Of a stretch of DNA of 64,000 bases, positions 8,778 to 18,628 are shown one piece after another (the first letter of the stretch is position 1; each line of letters begins with the position of its first letter). Under the pieces are notes generated by a model. It searched no databases, was not told the origin of the DNA, and worked only from the letters and a program-made list of their open reading frames with translations. This DNA comes from Mycolicibacterium iranicum (lineage in GTDB: Bacteria > Actinomycetota > Actinomycetes > Mycobacteriales > Mycobacteriaceae): assembly GCF_001650495.1 (NCBI RefSeq), contig NZ_LWCS01000021.1, positions 1 through 64,000 on the forward strand, written 5' to 3'. Made by a program: the position numbers and the translations under genes.

Positions 8778-9959
8778 ATGACGACGTCCGTGATTGTTGC
8801 TGGAGCCCGTACCCCGGTCGGCAAGCTGATGGGTTCGCTGAAGGATTTCTCCGGCAGCGACCTCGGTGCTGTGGCGATCAAAGGTGCCCTGGAGAAAGCG
8901 AACGTCCCCGCCTCTGCGGTCGATTACGTGATCATGGGTCAGGTGCTGTCCGCCGGTGCCGGGCAGATGCCCGCCCGTCAGGCGGCCGTCGCTGCTGGCA
9001 TCGGCTGGGACGTGGCCTCGCTGACCATCAACAAGATGTGTCTGTCCGGCATCGATGCGATCGCGTTGGCCGATCAGCTGATCCGCGCCGGTGAGTTCGA
9101 CGTGATCGTCGCCGGCGGCCAGGAGTCGATGAGCCAGGCGCCTCACCTGCTGATGAACAGCCGTTCGGGCTACAAGTACGGTGACGTGACGGTGCTCGAC
9201 CACATGGCCTACGACGGTCTTCACGACGTGTTCACCGATCAGCCCATGGGTGCGCTCACCGAGCAGCGCAACGACGTCGACAAGTTCACCCGCGCCCAGC
9301 AGGACGAGTTCGCCGCAATGTCGCATCAGAAGGCGGCGCGGGCCTGGAAAGACGGTGCCTACTCCGACGAGGTCGTTCCGGTGAAGATTCCGCAGCGCAA
9401 AGGCGACCCGATCGAGTTCACCGAAGACGAAGGCATCCGCGCCGACACCACCGCGGAATCGCTGGCGGGTTTGCGGCCGGCCTTCCGCAAGGACGGCACG
9501 ATCACCGCGGGCTCGGCGTCCCAGATCTCCGACGGCGCCTGCGCGGTGGTGGTCATGAACAAAGCGAAGGCGCAGGAACTGGGCCTGACCTGGCTGTGTG
9601 AGATCGGTGCGCACGGCGTCGTCGCCGGGCCTGATTCGACGCTGCAGAGCCAACCTGCCAACGCGATCAAAAAGGCAGTCGCCAAGGAGGGGATCTCCCT
9701 CGACCAGCTCGACGTCATCGAGATCAACGAGGCGTTCGCGGCGGTTGCGCTGGCATCGACGCAGGAGCTCGGCGTCGACGCCGACAGGGTCAACACCAAT
9801 GGCGGCGCCATCGCGATCGGCCACCCGATCGGTATGTCCGGAGCGCGGATCACGCTGCACGCGGCACTGGAACTGGCCCGTAGGGGCTCGGGGTACGCCG
9901 TCGCAGCGCTGTGCGGCGCAGGCGGTCAGGGTGACGCGCTGATACTTCGCAGGCCGTGA
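8778..9959 (+). CDS. fadA4: Acetyl-CoA acetyltransferase (thiolase)
   Basis: Condenses or cleaves acetoacetyl-CoA. 393 residues with all thiolase residues: nucleophile Cys88 in NKMCLSG, His in [10 protein letters not shown] and the second Cys in [14 protein letters not shown] (8768-8772) lies 5 bases before the ATG at 8778, which makes this start better than the in-frame GTG at 8766. Orthologue of Rv1323 and in the same position, next to the epimerase. Confidence 0.95.
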   Translation: MTTSVIVAGARTPVGKLMGSLKDFSGSDLGAVAIKGALEKANVPASAVDYVIMGQVLSAGAGQMPARQAAVAAGIGWDVASLTINKMCLSGIDAIALADQLIRAGEFDVIVAGGQESMSQAPHLLMNSRSGYKYGDVTVLDHMAYDGLHDVFTDQPMGALTEQRNDVDKFTRAQQDEFAAMSHQKAARAWKDGAYSDEVVPVKIPQRKGDPIEFTEDEGIRADTTAESLAGLRPAFRKDGTITAGSASQISDGACAVVVMNKAKAQELGLTWLCEIGAHGVVAGPDSTLQSQPANAIKKAVAKEGISLDQLDVIEINEAFAAVALASTQELGVDADRVNTNGGAIAIGHPIGMSGARITLHAALELARRGSGYAVAALCGAGGQGDALILRRP

Positions 9960-10021
9960 CCTTCGCCGCACTCAACGACACTGTGTAGTAGCCCAGGGTC
10001 CGTTTCGGGCACAATGGCGTC

Positions 10022-10396
10022 ATGACTAGCGCCTATGACCTCCGCACCGCCGCGGGATGGTTCCGGTTCATCGCCTTCGCCGAGGCTCTCAGTTGGGCCG
10101 GCCTACTGATCGGGATGTACTTCAAATACCTCGGCACCCCGCAGACCGAAATCGGGGTCAAGGTGTTCGGTCCGATCCACGGCGGAATCTTCATGGCGTT
10201 CGTCGTCGCCGCGCTGGTGGTCGGCATCGCCGTCAAGTGGGGCATCGGAACGTGGTTGCTGGCGTTGCTGGCCAGCATCGTACCGCTGGGCAGTGTGATT
10301 TTCCTCATATGGGCTGATCGGACGGGCCGGCTGGGCACCGCGCCGGTCGCCCCGCGGCAGGGCCAGGCAGGGGCGCCGGTACCCGAAACGACGTGA
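10022..10396 (+). CDS. DUF3817 family membrane protein
   Basis: 124 residues with three membrane segments (RFIAFAEALSWAGLLIGMY, GIFMAFVVAALVVGIAV, WLLALLASIVPLGSVIFLIWA) and a Pro/Gly/Ala-rich cytoplasmic tail. F-x-E-A-x-S and G-x-x-H-G are the family marks. A second member is at 32233-32577. Function unknown. It starts 62 bases after fadA4 and may be in the same transcript as the CnoX-like gene 13 bases downstream. Confidence 0.75.
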   Translation: MTSAYDLRTAAGWFRFIAFAEALSWAGLLIGMYFKYLGTPQTEIGVKVFGPIHGGIFMAFVVAALVVGIAVKWGIGTWLLALLASIVPLGSVIFLIWADRTGRLGTAPVAPRQGQAGAPVPETT

Positions 10397-10409
10397 CAGA
10401 CTTGTACAT

Positions 10410-11306
10410 GTGACACGTCCTGGACCCCGAATTTCACCTGCCCTGGCGGGCGCCGTCGACCTGTCGGCGCTCAAGCAGCGACCTGCCGCTTCGGGCGGCG
10501 GTGCCGCGGCCGGCGGCCCGGGTGGAGTGGAGATCACCGAGGCCAATCTGGAAGCCGAAGTGCTGGCTCGCTCCACCGAGGTGCCCGTCGTCGTGCTGCT
10601 GTGGTCGCCCCGGAGCGACGCGAGCATCCAGCTCGGTGACGCGCTCGGTTCGTTGGCGGCCGCCGATGCCGGGAAGTGGACGTTCGCGACCATCAACGTC
10701 GACACCACGCCACGCGTGGCGCAGATGTTCGGTGTCCAGGCGGTACCCACCGTCGTCGCGCTGGCTGCAGGCAGGCCCGTGTCCAGCTTCGAAGGCCCTC
10801 AGCCACCCGAGCAGCTGCGCCGGTGGATCGACTCGCTGCTGAATGCCGTCGCCGGAAAGCTCAGTGGCGCAGGCGAACAAGACGGAGTCGAGCAGGCCGA
10901 TCCGCAGGTCGAACAGGCCAGAGCTTTCCTGGACGCCGGAGATTTCGATGCGGCGCGCAGCGCTTATCAGGCGATCCTGGACGTCGACCCGAACCATCCT
11001 GAAGCCAAGGGCGCGGTTCGGCAGATCGGTTTCCTGCAGCGCGCGACAACGCACCCGCAGAACGCCGTCGTGCTCGCTGATGCAGCACCCGACGACATCG
11101 ACGCCGCCTTCGCCGCCGCAGACGTCGAGATCCTGCAGCAGGACATTCAGGCGGCGTTCACGCGTCTCACCAGCCTCGTGCGACGCACCGCAGGCGACGA
11201 TCGCACCCGGGTGCGCACGCGGCTCATCGAGCTGTTCGACCTGTTCGATCCGGCCGATCCGGAGGTCATCGCGGGTCGGCGCAATCTCGCCAACGCGCTT
11301 TACTGA
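10410..11306 (+). CDS. CnoX-like thioredoxin-fold/TPR protein
   Basis: 298 residues from a GTG start. A thioredoxin-like domain (about 40-150) is followed by a TPR-like helical half (about 165-298). Where a thioredoxin would have W-C-x-x-C, this protein has WSPRSDAS, so it has no active-site cysteine and cannot act as a disulfide reductase. The domain order matches CnoX/YbbN chaperone-type proteins and Rv1324. A holdase or co-chaperone role is inferred from the family. Confidence 0.85.
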   Translation: MTRPGPRISPALAGAVDLSALKQRPAASGGGAAAGGPGGVEITEANLEAEVLARSTEVPVVVLLWSPRSDASIQLGDALGSLAAADAGKWTFATINVDTTPRVAQMFGVQAVPTVVALAAGRPVSSFEGPQPPEQLRRWIDSLLNAVAGKLSGAGEQDGVEQADPQVEQARAFLDAGDFDAARSAYQAILDVDPNHPEAKGAVRQIGFLQRATTHPQNAVVLADAAPDDIDAAFAAADVEILQQDIQAAFTRLTSLVRRTAGDDRTRVRTRLIELFDLFDPADPEVIAGRRNLANALY

Positions 11307-11327
11307 TCTCGCTTCTCAGCGCGTCGA

Positions 11328-13541
11328 TCAGGCGGGCTCGAACCAGAGTGCCGACAGCGGGGGGATGACCATGACCGCTGACGCCGGGCGGCCGTGCCAC
11401 GGCTCGTCCGTGGCCTCGACGGCGCCGTAGTTGCCGATACCGGAACCGTGATAGTTGTCCGAGTCGGTGTTGAGCACCTCGCGCCAGGTGCCGGCATGTG
11501 GAAGACCCAACCGGTAGCGCGAATGCTCGGTGCCGGAGAAGTTGAACACGCACGCCATCATCGAGCCGTCGTCACCGAAGCGCAGGAAGCTGAGCACGTT
11601 GTTGGCCGAGTCGTTGGCGTCGATCCAGGAGTAGCCCTCGGGCTGAGTGTCTCGTGACCACAGGGCCCGACGGCTGCTGTAAATGGAGTTGGCGTCGGTC
11701 AGCATCCGCAGGATGCCGTCGGAGAAGCCCTGCTCGTCGAGCTGATACCAGTCGACGCCGCGCTCTTCGGACCATTCGGCGCGCTGGCCGAACTCCTGAC
11801 CCATGAACAGCAGTTGCTTTCCGGGATGGGCCCACTGGTAGGCGAGCAGGCTGCGGATGCCCGCGGCCTTCATGTGGTCGTCACCGGGCATGCGGCCCCA
11901 CAGTGTGCCCTTGCCGTGCACAACCTCGTCATGGCTGATCGGCAACACGAAATTCTCGCTGAAGGCATAGATCATCGAAAACGTGATCTCGCCGTGGTGA
12001 TAGCTGCGATGAATGGGGTCGCGCTTGATGAACTCCAGCGTGTCGTTCATCCAGCCCATGTTCCACTTCATCGAGAAGCCAAGTCCACCAAGGTTGGTCG
12101 GCCGTGTCACGCCGGGCCATGACGTGGACTCCTCGGCGATGGTGACGATCCCGGGGTTGATCTTGTGGACGGTGGCGTTCATTTCCTGGAGGAACTGCAC
12201 CGCCTCCAGGTTCTCGCGTCCACCGTAGATATTCGGCGACCAGCCGCCGTCGGGGCGTGAATAGTCGAGATAGAGCATCGATGCGACGGCGTCCACACGA
12301 AGCCCGTCGATGTGGAACTCCTGCAGCCAGTACAGCGCGTTGGCCACGAGGAAGTTCCGCACCTCAGCGCGGCCGAAGTCGAAAACGTATGTGCCCCAGT
12401 CCAACTGCTCCCCACGACGGGGGTCACCGTGTTCGTACAGCGCCGTGCCGTCGAAGCGGCCCAGGGCCCAGGCGTCCTTCGGGAAGTGGGCCGGCACCCA
12501 GTCGACGATGACGCCGATCCCGGCGCGGTGCAGCGCGTCGACGAGGTGACGGAACTCGTCGGGGGACCCGAATCGCGACGACGGTGCGTAATACGACGTC
12601 ACCTGATATCCCCACGACCCGCCGAACGGGTGCTCGGCCACGGGCAACATCTCGACGTGGGTGAAGCCGTGCTCGACTACGTACTCGGTGAGCTGCTCGG
12701 CCAGTTCGGTGTAGCTCAGGCCCGGACGCCACGAACCCAGGTGCACCTCGTAGGTGCTCATCGGCTCGAAGACCGGGTTGCGCAGGGCTCGTGCGCTCAT
12801 CCAGTCGGTGTCCTCCCAGGTGTAGCTGCTCTCGAAGACACGCGACGCGGTGTGAGGCGGAACTTCGGTGGCGAAGGCCATCGGATCGGCGCGGTCGGTG
12901 ACGGATTCGTCTGCGCCGTGGATGCGGAACTTGTAGAGCCCGCCCGCAGGGAAGTTGGGCCAGAACAGCTCCCACACGCCCGTCGAACCCAGGACACGCA
13001 TCTGCGCCTCGTTGCCCCAGTGGTTGAAGTCACCAGTCACGCTGACGCCCTTGGCGTTCGGCGCCCATACGGCGAACGACACGCCGGTGACCTCGCCGTC
13101 GGGGGTGGTGAAGGTGCGCGGGTGCGCGCCCAGGATTTCCCAGAGACGCTCGTGGCGCCCCTCGGCGAACAAATGCAGGTCGACCTCACCGAGCGTGGGC
13201 AGGAAGCGGTATGCGTCGGCGACGTGGTGTACGAATGCCGATTCGTCCTCGCTGTACCTCACCTCGAACCGGTAGTCGATCAGGTTCGTGAACGGTACGG
13301 CGACGGCGAACACTCCAGCCTCGACGTGCTGCAACGGGTACCGCACGCCACCGATCACCGCGACGACCTCGACGGCGTGCGGCCGGTACGCGCGGATCAC
13401 CGTGTGGTCGCTGTACTCATGCGCACCCAGAACCGAGTGTGGATCGTGGTGTTCACCGGACAGCAGGCGGTTGAGATCGGCGGTGTGCGGCCGCAGATGC
13501 GGGCTGTCGATCTGGTTGTTCAGGTTGGACGCCTTGGTCAT
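11328..13541 (-). CDS. glgB: 1,4-alpha-glucan branching enzyme GlgB
   Basis: Introduces alpha-1,6 branches into alpha-glucan. 737 residues: two N-terminal beta-sandwich modules (the second around [25 protein letters not shown]), a GH13 barrel with nucleophile Asp in [12 protein letters not shown], acid/base Glu in TIAEES and HDE in [12 protein letters not shown], then a C-terminal beta domain. It starts 4 bases after the glgE stop, so the two are one operon. With GlgE it builds branched glucan from maltose-1-phosphate, as for Rv1326c. Confidence 0.96.
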   Translation of the reverse strand: MTKASNLNNQIDSPHLRPHTADLNRLLSGEHHDPHSVLGAHEYSDHTVIRAYRPHAVEVVAVIGGVRYPLQHVEAGVFAVAVPFTNLIDYRFEVRYSEDESAFVHHVADAYRFLPTLGEVDLHLFAEGRHERLWEILGAHPRTFTTPDGEVTGVSFAVWAPNAKGVSVTGDFNHWGNEAQMRVLGSTGVWELFWPNFPAGGLYKFRIHGADESVTDRADPMAFATEVPPHTASRVFESSYTWEDTDWMSARALRNPVFEPMSTYEVHLGSWRPGLSYTELAEQLTEYVVEHGFTHVEMLPVAEHPFGGSWGYQVTSYYAPSSRFGSPDEFRHLVDALHRAGIGVIVDWVPAHFPKDAWALGRFDGTALYEHGDPRRGEQLDWGTYVFDFGRAEVRNFLVANALYWLQEFHIDGLRVDAVASMLYLDYSRPDGGWSPNIYGGRENLEAVQFLQEMNATVHKINPGIVTIAEESTSWPGVTRPTNLGGLGFSMKWNMGWMNDTLEFIKRDPIHRSYHHGEITFSMIYAFSENFVLPISHDEVVHGKGTLWGRMPGDDHMKAAGIRSLLAYQWAHPGKQLLFMGQEFGQRAEWSEERGVDWYQLDEQGFSDGILRMLTDANSIYSSRRALWSRDTQPEGYSWIDANDSANNVLSFLRFGDDGSMMACVFNFSGTEHSRYRLGLPHAGTWREVLNTDSDNYHGSGIGNYGAVEATDEPWHGRPASAVMVIPPLSALWFEPA

Positions 13542-13545
13542 CTCG

Positions 13546-15636
13546 TCACTCCCTACGCAGTAGGTTCAATCGTTGGTCGGCCGGAACTTGGGGCATGTTC
13601 AGCACGTGAGACACGGCCCGGGCAGGATCGATTCGCACGTAATTGCTTTGTCCCCACTGATATTCCTCGCCCGTGATCTCATCGCGTACCCAGAATCGGT
13701 CGTGCTGATCCATACCGAGTGCGCCCATGTCGAGCCAAAGCGTGCCCTCTTCGGGGCCGAACGCATTGAGCGTCACCACCACGAGCACCTGGTCACCGGA
13801 GATCGGGTCGAACTTGCTGTAGGCCAGAAGTGCGTCGTTGTTGATGTGATGGAACTTGATGGTGCGCAACTGGTGCAGTGCAGGGTGTACGCGCCGTATC
13901 TCGTTGAGGCGCGCGAGGAACGGTTCCAGCGACTCGCCGTCTGCGAGAGCGGCCTCGAAATCGCGTGGCCGCAGCTCGTACTTCTCGGAATTCAAATACT
14001 CCTCGCTGCCTTCCCGCACAGCGCGGTGCTCGAACAGCTCGAACCCCGAGTAGACGCCCCACGTCGGGCTCATGGTCGATGCGAGGATGGCACGAATCGC
14101 GAACATCCCAGGTCCGCCGTGCTGCAGGCTCTCGTGCAGGATGTCGGGCGTATTGACCCACAGGCTCTGCCTGCTGTAATCGGCATGCTCGGCGATGGAT
14201 TGGCCGAACTCGGTGAGCTCCGCCTTGGACGTACGCCAGGTGAAGTACGTATAGGACTGCGTGTACCCGAGCTTGGCCAGCCCGAACAGCCGAGCCGGAC
14301 GGGTGAACGCCTCGGCGAGGAACAGCACGTCGGGGTCGATGTTCTTGACCTCGCCGATCAGCCAGGCCCAAAAATTAGGCGGCTTGGTATGTGGGTTGTC
14401 GACGCGAAAGACCTTCACTCCGTGAGAAACCCAGAATTTCACCACCCGTAGAACTTCTTCGTACAACCCCTTCGGATCGTTGTCGAAGTTCAGCGGATAG
14501 ATGTCCTGGTACTTCTTGGGAGGGTTCTCCGCGTAAGCGATCGTGCCGTCTGGAAGCACGGTGAACCACTCGGGATGATCGCGCGCCCATGGGTGATCAG
14601 GCGCGCACTGCAATGCGAGGTCCAGCGCCACCTCAAGACCCTCGTCGCGGGCAGCACTGACGAAGTCGTCGAAGTCCTCGATCGTTCCGAGGTCGGGGTG
14701 GACTGCGTCATGGCCGCCTTCGTCACTGCCGATGGCCCATGGGGATCCCACGTCGTCCGGTGCCGCAGTGACGCTGTTGTTGCGCCCCTTTCGGTGCACC
14801 TTGCCGATCGGGTGGATGGGCGGCAGGTAGACGATGTCGAAGTTCATCCCCGCGATGCGCGGCAGGGCCTTTGTGGCCGACGCGAACGTTCCGTGCAGGG
14901 GGTTCCCGGACTGGTCCCAGCCGCCGGTCGACCGCGGGAAGAACTCGTACCAGGAGCTGAAACGGGCCAGCGGACGATCCACCCAGACGCCGTACGGCGT
15001 CCCGCGGGTGATGAGCTCACGCAGCGGATACTGATCGAGCAGCGCGGTGATGTCGGGCGCCAAGGCTGCGCCCGCCCGGTAGAACGGGTCGCCCGGCTCC
15101 CGCAAGCGGGCGGCAGCCTCGGCGAGCGGGTAGCGGTCCTGGCGCGGGACGCCCGTGGCTGCGCGGTCGAGTAACCGCGCACCGACCAGGAGGTCGTTGT
15201 TGAGCTCGCTCTCGCTCTGACCCGCGTCGAGTTTGGCGATCACGTTCTTGCGCCAGGTGGCGATCGGGTCGCCCCACCCGTCGACGCGGAAGGTCCACAG
15301 ACCCACTTCGTCCGGGCTGAACTGCCCGTGGAACACGTCGGGGGTGCGGCCCATCGCCATCGGCAGCGCCGTCGGCTTGCCGCGGCCCTTGGCGCTGACC
15401 ACGTCCTGGATCGGAACCGGTTCGGGGGCGCTCACGCGGCCGGGTGGTTCCTCCGCCAGCGGGGGGTAGGCCGCACCGTGATAGCGCACCACCAGTGTGG
15501 CGGCCACGGCATCATGGCCCTCCCGCCACACGGTCGCGGACACGGGCAATACCTCACCGACGACCGCTTTGGCGGGGAAGCGCCCATTGGACACGACGGG
15601 CTGGACGTCATCGATCTCGATACGACCGGCGGTCAC
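13546..15636 (-). CDS. glgE: Alpha-1,4-glucan:maltose-1-phosphate maltosyltransferase GlgE
   Basis: Extends alpha-glucan with maltosyl units from maltose-1-phosphate. 696 residues from a GTG start, GH13_3 family: N-terminal domain, insert-rich barrel, nucleophile Asp in [14 protein letters not shown], acid Glu in [13 protein letters not shown], and the substrate strand [12 protein letters not shown]. Orthologue of Rv1327c. First gene of the glgE-glgB operon; divergent from glgP over 271 bases. In M. tuberculosis its loss poisons cells with maltose-1-phosphate, which is established knowledge. Confidence 0.96.
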   Translation of the reverse strand: MTAGRIEIDDVQPVVSNGRFPAKAVVGEVLPVSATVWREGHDAVAATLVVRYHGAAYPPLAEEPPGRVSAPEPVPIQDVVSAKGRGKPTALPMAMGRTPDVFHGQFSPDEVGLWTFRVDGWGDPIATWRKNVIAKLDAGQSESELNNDLLVGARLLDRAATGVPRQDRYPLAEAAARLREPGDPFYRAGAALAPDITALLDQYPLRELITRGTPYGVWVDRPLARFSSWYEFFPRSTGGWDQSGNPLHGTFASATKALPRIAGMNFDIVYLPPIHPIGKVHRKGRNNSVTAAPDDVGSPWAIGSDEGGHDAVHPDLGTIEDFDDFVSAARDEGLEVALDLALQCAPDHPWARDHPEWFTVLPDGTIAYAENPPKKYQDIYPLNFDNDPKGLYEEVLRVVKFWVSHGVKVFRVDNPHTKPPNFWAWLIGEVKNIDPDVLFLAEAFTRPARLFGLAKLGYTQSYTYFTWRTSKAELTEFGQSIAEHADYSRQSLWVNTPDILHESLQHGGPGMFAIRAILASTMSPTWGVYSGFELFEHRAVREGSEEYLNSEKYELRPRDFEAALADGESLEPFLARLNEIRRVHPALHQLRTIKFHHINNDALLAYSKFDPISGDQVLVVVTLNAFGPEEGTLWLDMGALGMDQHDRFWVRDEITGEEYQWGQSNYVRIDPARAVSHVLNMPQVPADQRLNLLRRE

Positions 15637-15907
15637 TTTCGACTCTCCCTACCACTCGAACATGCTGCGGCATACACCGCACGCGTCGTTGTCTGGTCTC
15701 GTCTACAGCGTCGATCTGGCGGAAATCCGGCACCGACCGGGCATCGACACTGCCCTAGTCGCGCCTATACCCACCGTAGTGTCCGACTCAACCTTCCGTC
15801 GGGCAGTGGGACGGTCGAACCGTCGAATCGGGGTGACCCTCGAACCGTCGAACCGTACTAGGGAACGTGCCACGCGCGGCCAGTCGACGGCAGTAACGTG
15901 AAGACAC
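15637..15907. promoter_or_regulatory. glgE/glgP divergent promoter region with repeated motif
   Basis: No gene is seen in these 271 bases. A 13-bp direct repeat, TCGAACCGTCGAA, occurs at 15815-15827 and 15840-15852. The first copy overlaps a palindrome ACGGT-CGA-ACCGT (15811-15823). They lie 56-100 bases before the glgP start. This could be a binding site shared by the two glucan operons; no regulator can be named. Confidence 0.5.
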
Positions 15908-18538
15908 GTGAAAGCACTCCGCCGATTCACCGTCCGCGCGCACCTTCCCGGGCAGCTGGCCGCACTTGAGCACCTGTCCGTCAATTTGCGCTGGTCCTGG
16001 GACAAACCGACACAGGACCTGTTCGAGGCCATCGACGCCCAGCTGTGGGCGCGCGTCGACGGCGATCCCGTGGCGCTGCTGGGACAGGTCGCGCCCACAC
16101 GACTCGAGGAACTCGCGCGGGACGAGTCGTTCGTGCGGCGGCTCGACGCGCTGGCCGCAGAGCTGGACAACTACCTGACCAGGCCGCTGTGGTACCAGCA
16201 GCTGGCAGACGATCAGACCGCGGACCTGCCCAGGGGCATCGCGTATTTCTCGATGGAGTTCGGCGTCGCCGAGGTGCTGCCGAACTATTCAGGTGGCTTG
16301 GGCATCCTGGCCGGAGATCACCTGAAGTCGGCGTCGGATCTCGGTCTGCCGTTGATTGCGGTCGGCCTTTACTACCGCTCCGGATACTTCCGTCAGTCCC
16401 TGAGCGCCGACGGGTGGCAGCACGAGAGTTACCCGTCCCTGGACCCTCAGGGTCTGCCGTTGCGGCTGCTGACCAACGCGAAGGGCAAACCGGTGCTGAT
16501 CCAGCTTGCGCTGCCCGGCGGGGCGCAGCTGCATGCTCGGGTCTGGATCGCCCAGGTTGGCCGAATACCGTTGCTACTGCTCGATTCCGACATTCCAGAG
16601 AACGAACACGACCTGAGGTCGGTGACCGATCGCCTCTACGGAGGCGATCAGGAGCACCGGATTCGTCAGGAGATCCTGGCCGGCATCGGCGGGGTCCGGG
16701 CGATCCGGGCGTTCACCGAGATCGAGGGTTTGCCTGCCCCCGAGGTGTTCCACATGAACGAAGGACACGCCGGCTTCCTCGGCGCCGAGCGCATCCGGGA
16801 GCTGATCGAGGCGGGCCTCGATTTCGACACTGCACTGGCCGTTGTGAGGGCGTCGACCGTGTTCACCACGCACACACCGGTGGCGGCGGGCATCGATCGC
16901 TTCCCGGTGGAGATGGTGGAACGTTATTTCGGTCCCGAGCCCGGCGGGTCCTCCGTCGGCGGGTCGCGGCTGCTGCCGGGAGTCTCACTCGACCGGATCA
17001 TCGCTTTCGGGGAGGAGGAGGACCCGTCGAAGTTCAACATGGCGCATATGGGGCTGCGGCTGGCCCAGCGCGCCAACGGTGTGTCGTTGTTACACGGCCG
17101 GGTCAGCCGCGAGATGTTCAACGAGCTGTGGGAGGGATTCGACCCGCAGGAGGTGCCGATCGGATCCATCACCAACGGTGTGCACGCCCCGACCTGGGCG
17201 GCGCCGCAGTGGCTGCAACTGGGGCGCGAATTGATCGGCAGCGCGGACTTGAGCTCGCTCAGTGAGCCGGAGACCTGGCAGCGCCTGCACGAGGTGGATT
17301 CGGGGCACATGTGGTGGATCCGCTCCCAGTTGCGCGAAGAGTTGATCGACGACGTCCGCGCCCGGCTTCGTCGCTCATGGCTGGAGCGAGGCGCATCTGA
17401 CGCCGAGTTGGGTTGGATCGCAACAGCATTCGATCCGGGCGTGCTGACTATCGGATTCGCGCGAAGGGTGCCGACCTACAAGCGGTTGACGCTGATGCTT
17501 CGTGACCCCGACCGGTTGGCCAGGTTGCTGCTCGGCGAGGAACGGCCGATCCAGCTGATCGTGGCAGGCAAATCGCACCCCGCCGACGAAGGTGGAAAGA
17601 CGCTGATCCAGCAGGTCGTGCGCTTCGCCGACCGCGAGGATCTGCGGCACCGCATTGCGTTTCTGCCCGACTACGACATGTCGATGGCGCGCAAGCTCTA
17701 TCACGGCTGCGATGTCTGGCTGAACAACCCGCTGCGTCCCCTGGAGGCCTGCGGGACCTCCGGGATGAAGAGTGCTCTCAACGGAGGCCTGAACCTGTCG
17801 ATCCGCGACGGGTGGTGGGACGAGTGGTACGACGGCGAGAACGGCTGGGAGATCCCAACCGCCGACGGTCTGGCCGACGAGGGTCGCCGCGACGACCTGG
17901 AAGCCGCCGCGTTGTACGACCTTCTCGAGCGTGCCGTTGCGCCGAAGTTCTACGACCGCGACGAGCACGGAGTGCCGACCCGGTGGGTCGAGATGGTGCG
18001 CCACACGCTGCAGGTACTGGGGCCGAAGGTGCTGGCCTCGCGGATGGTTCGCGATTACACACAGAAGTACTACCTGCCCGCGGCGCAAGCGCTGCGCAAG
18101 GTGATCGAGCCCGGACAGCCAGGCGCGGCTGAGTATGCGGTGCCGTTCGGGGCGGCGCGCGAGCTCGCCGAGTACCGGCACCGGGTCGCGACGGCGTGGC
18201 CGCAGGTCAAGATCACCGACGTCGACAGCTACGGGCTGCCTGACGTCCCACTGCTGGGATCGGAGCTGACGCTGACGGCCATGGTCGAGCTGGGCGGCCT
18301 TCGTCCTGATGAGGTGGCGGTCCAGGCGGTGCTCGGACGCGTCGACGGCGGGGATGTGCTGGTGGACCCGACCACGCTCCCGATGACCCATACCGGCACG
18401 GCAGACACCGGCGTCGAAATCTTCACCGCGACGACGCCGTTGCCCTTCGCCGGGTCGGTGGGTTACACGGTGCGGGTGCTCCCGCACCACCGGCTACTGG
18501 CCGGGGACAACGAGCTCGGGCTCGTGGCCCTGGCCTGA
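15908..18538 (+). CDS. glgP: Alpha-glucan phosphorylase GlgP
   Basis: Releases glucose-1-phosphate from alpha-glucan using pyridoxal phosphate. 876 residues from a GTG start (MKALRRFTV). The N-terminal DUF3417 domain (about 1-115) and the GPY... phosphorylase core follow the actinobacterial type. The PLP-Lys motif is EACGTSGMKSALNGGLN near residue 617, and the active-site loop FHMNEGHAGFL is present. Orthologue of Rv1328. Ends before a long hairpin that separates it from the convergent metallopeptidase. Confidence 0.95.
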   Translation: MKALRRFTVRAHLPGQLAALEHLSVNLRWSWDKPTQDLFEAIDAQLWARVDGDPVALLGQVAPTRLEELARDESFVRRLDALAAELDNYLTRPLWYQQLADDQTADLPRGIAYFSMEFGVAEVLPNYSGGLGILAGDHLKSASDLGLPLIAVGLYYRSGYFRQSLSADGWQHESYPSLDPQGLPLRLLTNAKGKPVLIQLALPGGAQLHARVWIAQVGRIPLLLLDSDIPENEHDLRSVTDRLYGGDQEHRIRQEILAGIGGVRAIRAFTEIEGLPAPEVFHMNEGHAGFLGAERIRELIEAGLDFDTALAVVRASTVFTTHTPVAAGIDRFPVEMVERYFGPEPGGSSVGGSRLLPGVSLDRIIAFGEEEDPSKFNMAHMGLRLAQRANGVSLLHGRVSREMFNELWEGFDPQEVPIGSITNGVHAPTWAAPQWLQLGRELIGSADLSSLSEPETWQRLHEVDSGHMWWIRSQLREELIDDVRARLRRSWLERGASDAELGWIATAFDPGVLTIGFARRVPTYKRLTLMLRDPDRLARLLLGEERPIQLIVAGKSHPADEGGKTLIQQVVRFADREDLRHRIAFLPDYDMSMARKLYHGCDVWLNNPLRPLEACGTSGMKSALNGGLNLSIRDGWWDEWYDGENGWEIPTADGLADEGRRDDLEAAALYDLLERAVAPKFYDRDEHGVPTRWVEMVRHTLQVLGPKVLASRMVRDYTQKYYLPAAQALRKVIEPGQPGAAEYAVPFGAARELAEYRHRVATAWPQVKITDVDSYGLPDVPLLGSELTLTAMVELGGLRPDEVAVQAVLGRVDGGDVLVDPTTLPMTHTGTADTGVEIFTATTPLPFAGSVGYTVRVLPHHRLLAGDNELGLVALA

Positions 18539-18549
18539 CCCCCCTCCTG

Positions 18550-18613
18550 CCGCGAAATATCATTCCCGGCTGTGGTGCCGGCGCCGAGCGCGACCCGGAA
18601 TGATATTTCGCGG
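18550..18613. repeat. 64-bp long-stem hairpin element, copy 1
   Basis: A 17-bp perfect stem, CCGCGAAATATCATTCC (18550-18566) with its complement (18597-18613), can extend to 20 bp with one mismatch. The 24-base loop starts CTGTG and ends CGA. The same arms, same loop length and same loop ends occur again at 60570-60633. It sits 11 bases after the glgP stop and 15 bases before the stop of the convergent gene. Likely a dispersed repeat that works as a bidirectional terminator. Confidence 0.85.
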
Positions 18614-18628
18614 CCGCGGCGGCAGGGC

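Noticed and set aside
7863-9971. A 702-codon open frame on the minus strand opposite nucS, the epimerase and fadA4
   Set aside because: It is the antisense of well-supported genes; the translation is Arg/Gly/His-rich with no domain, a normal by-product of high-GC codon bias.
15637-15907. Small gene between glgE and glgP
   Set aside because: Open frames exist in all directions but none has a ribosome site or protein-like composition.
17375-18490. 371-codon minus-strand frame inside glgP
   Set aside because: Antisense to the conserved PLP-binding part of glgP with no recognisable protein features.
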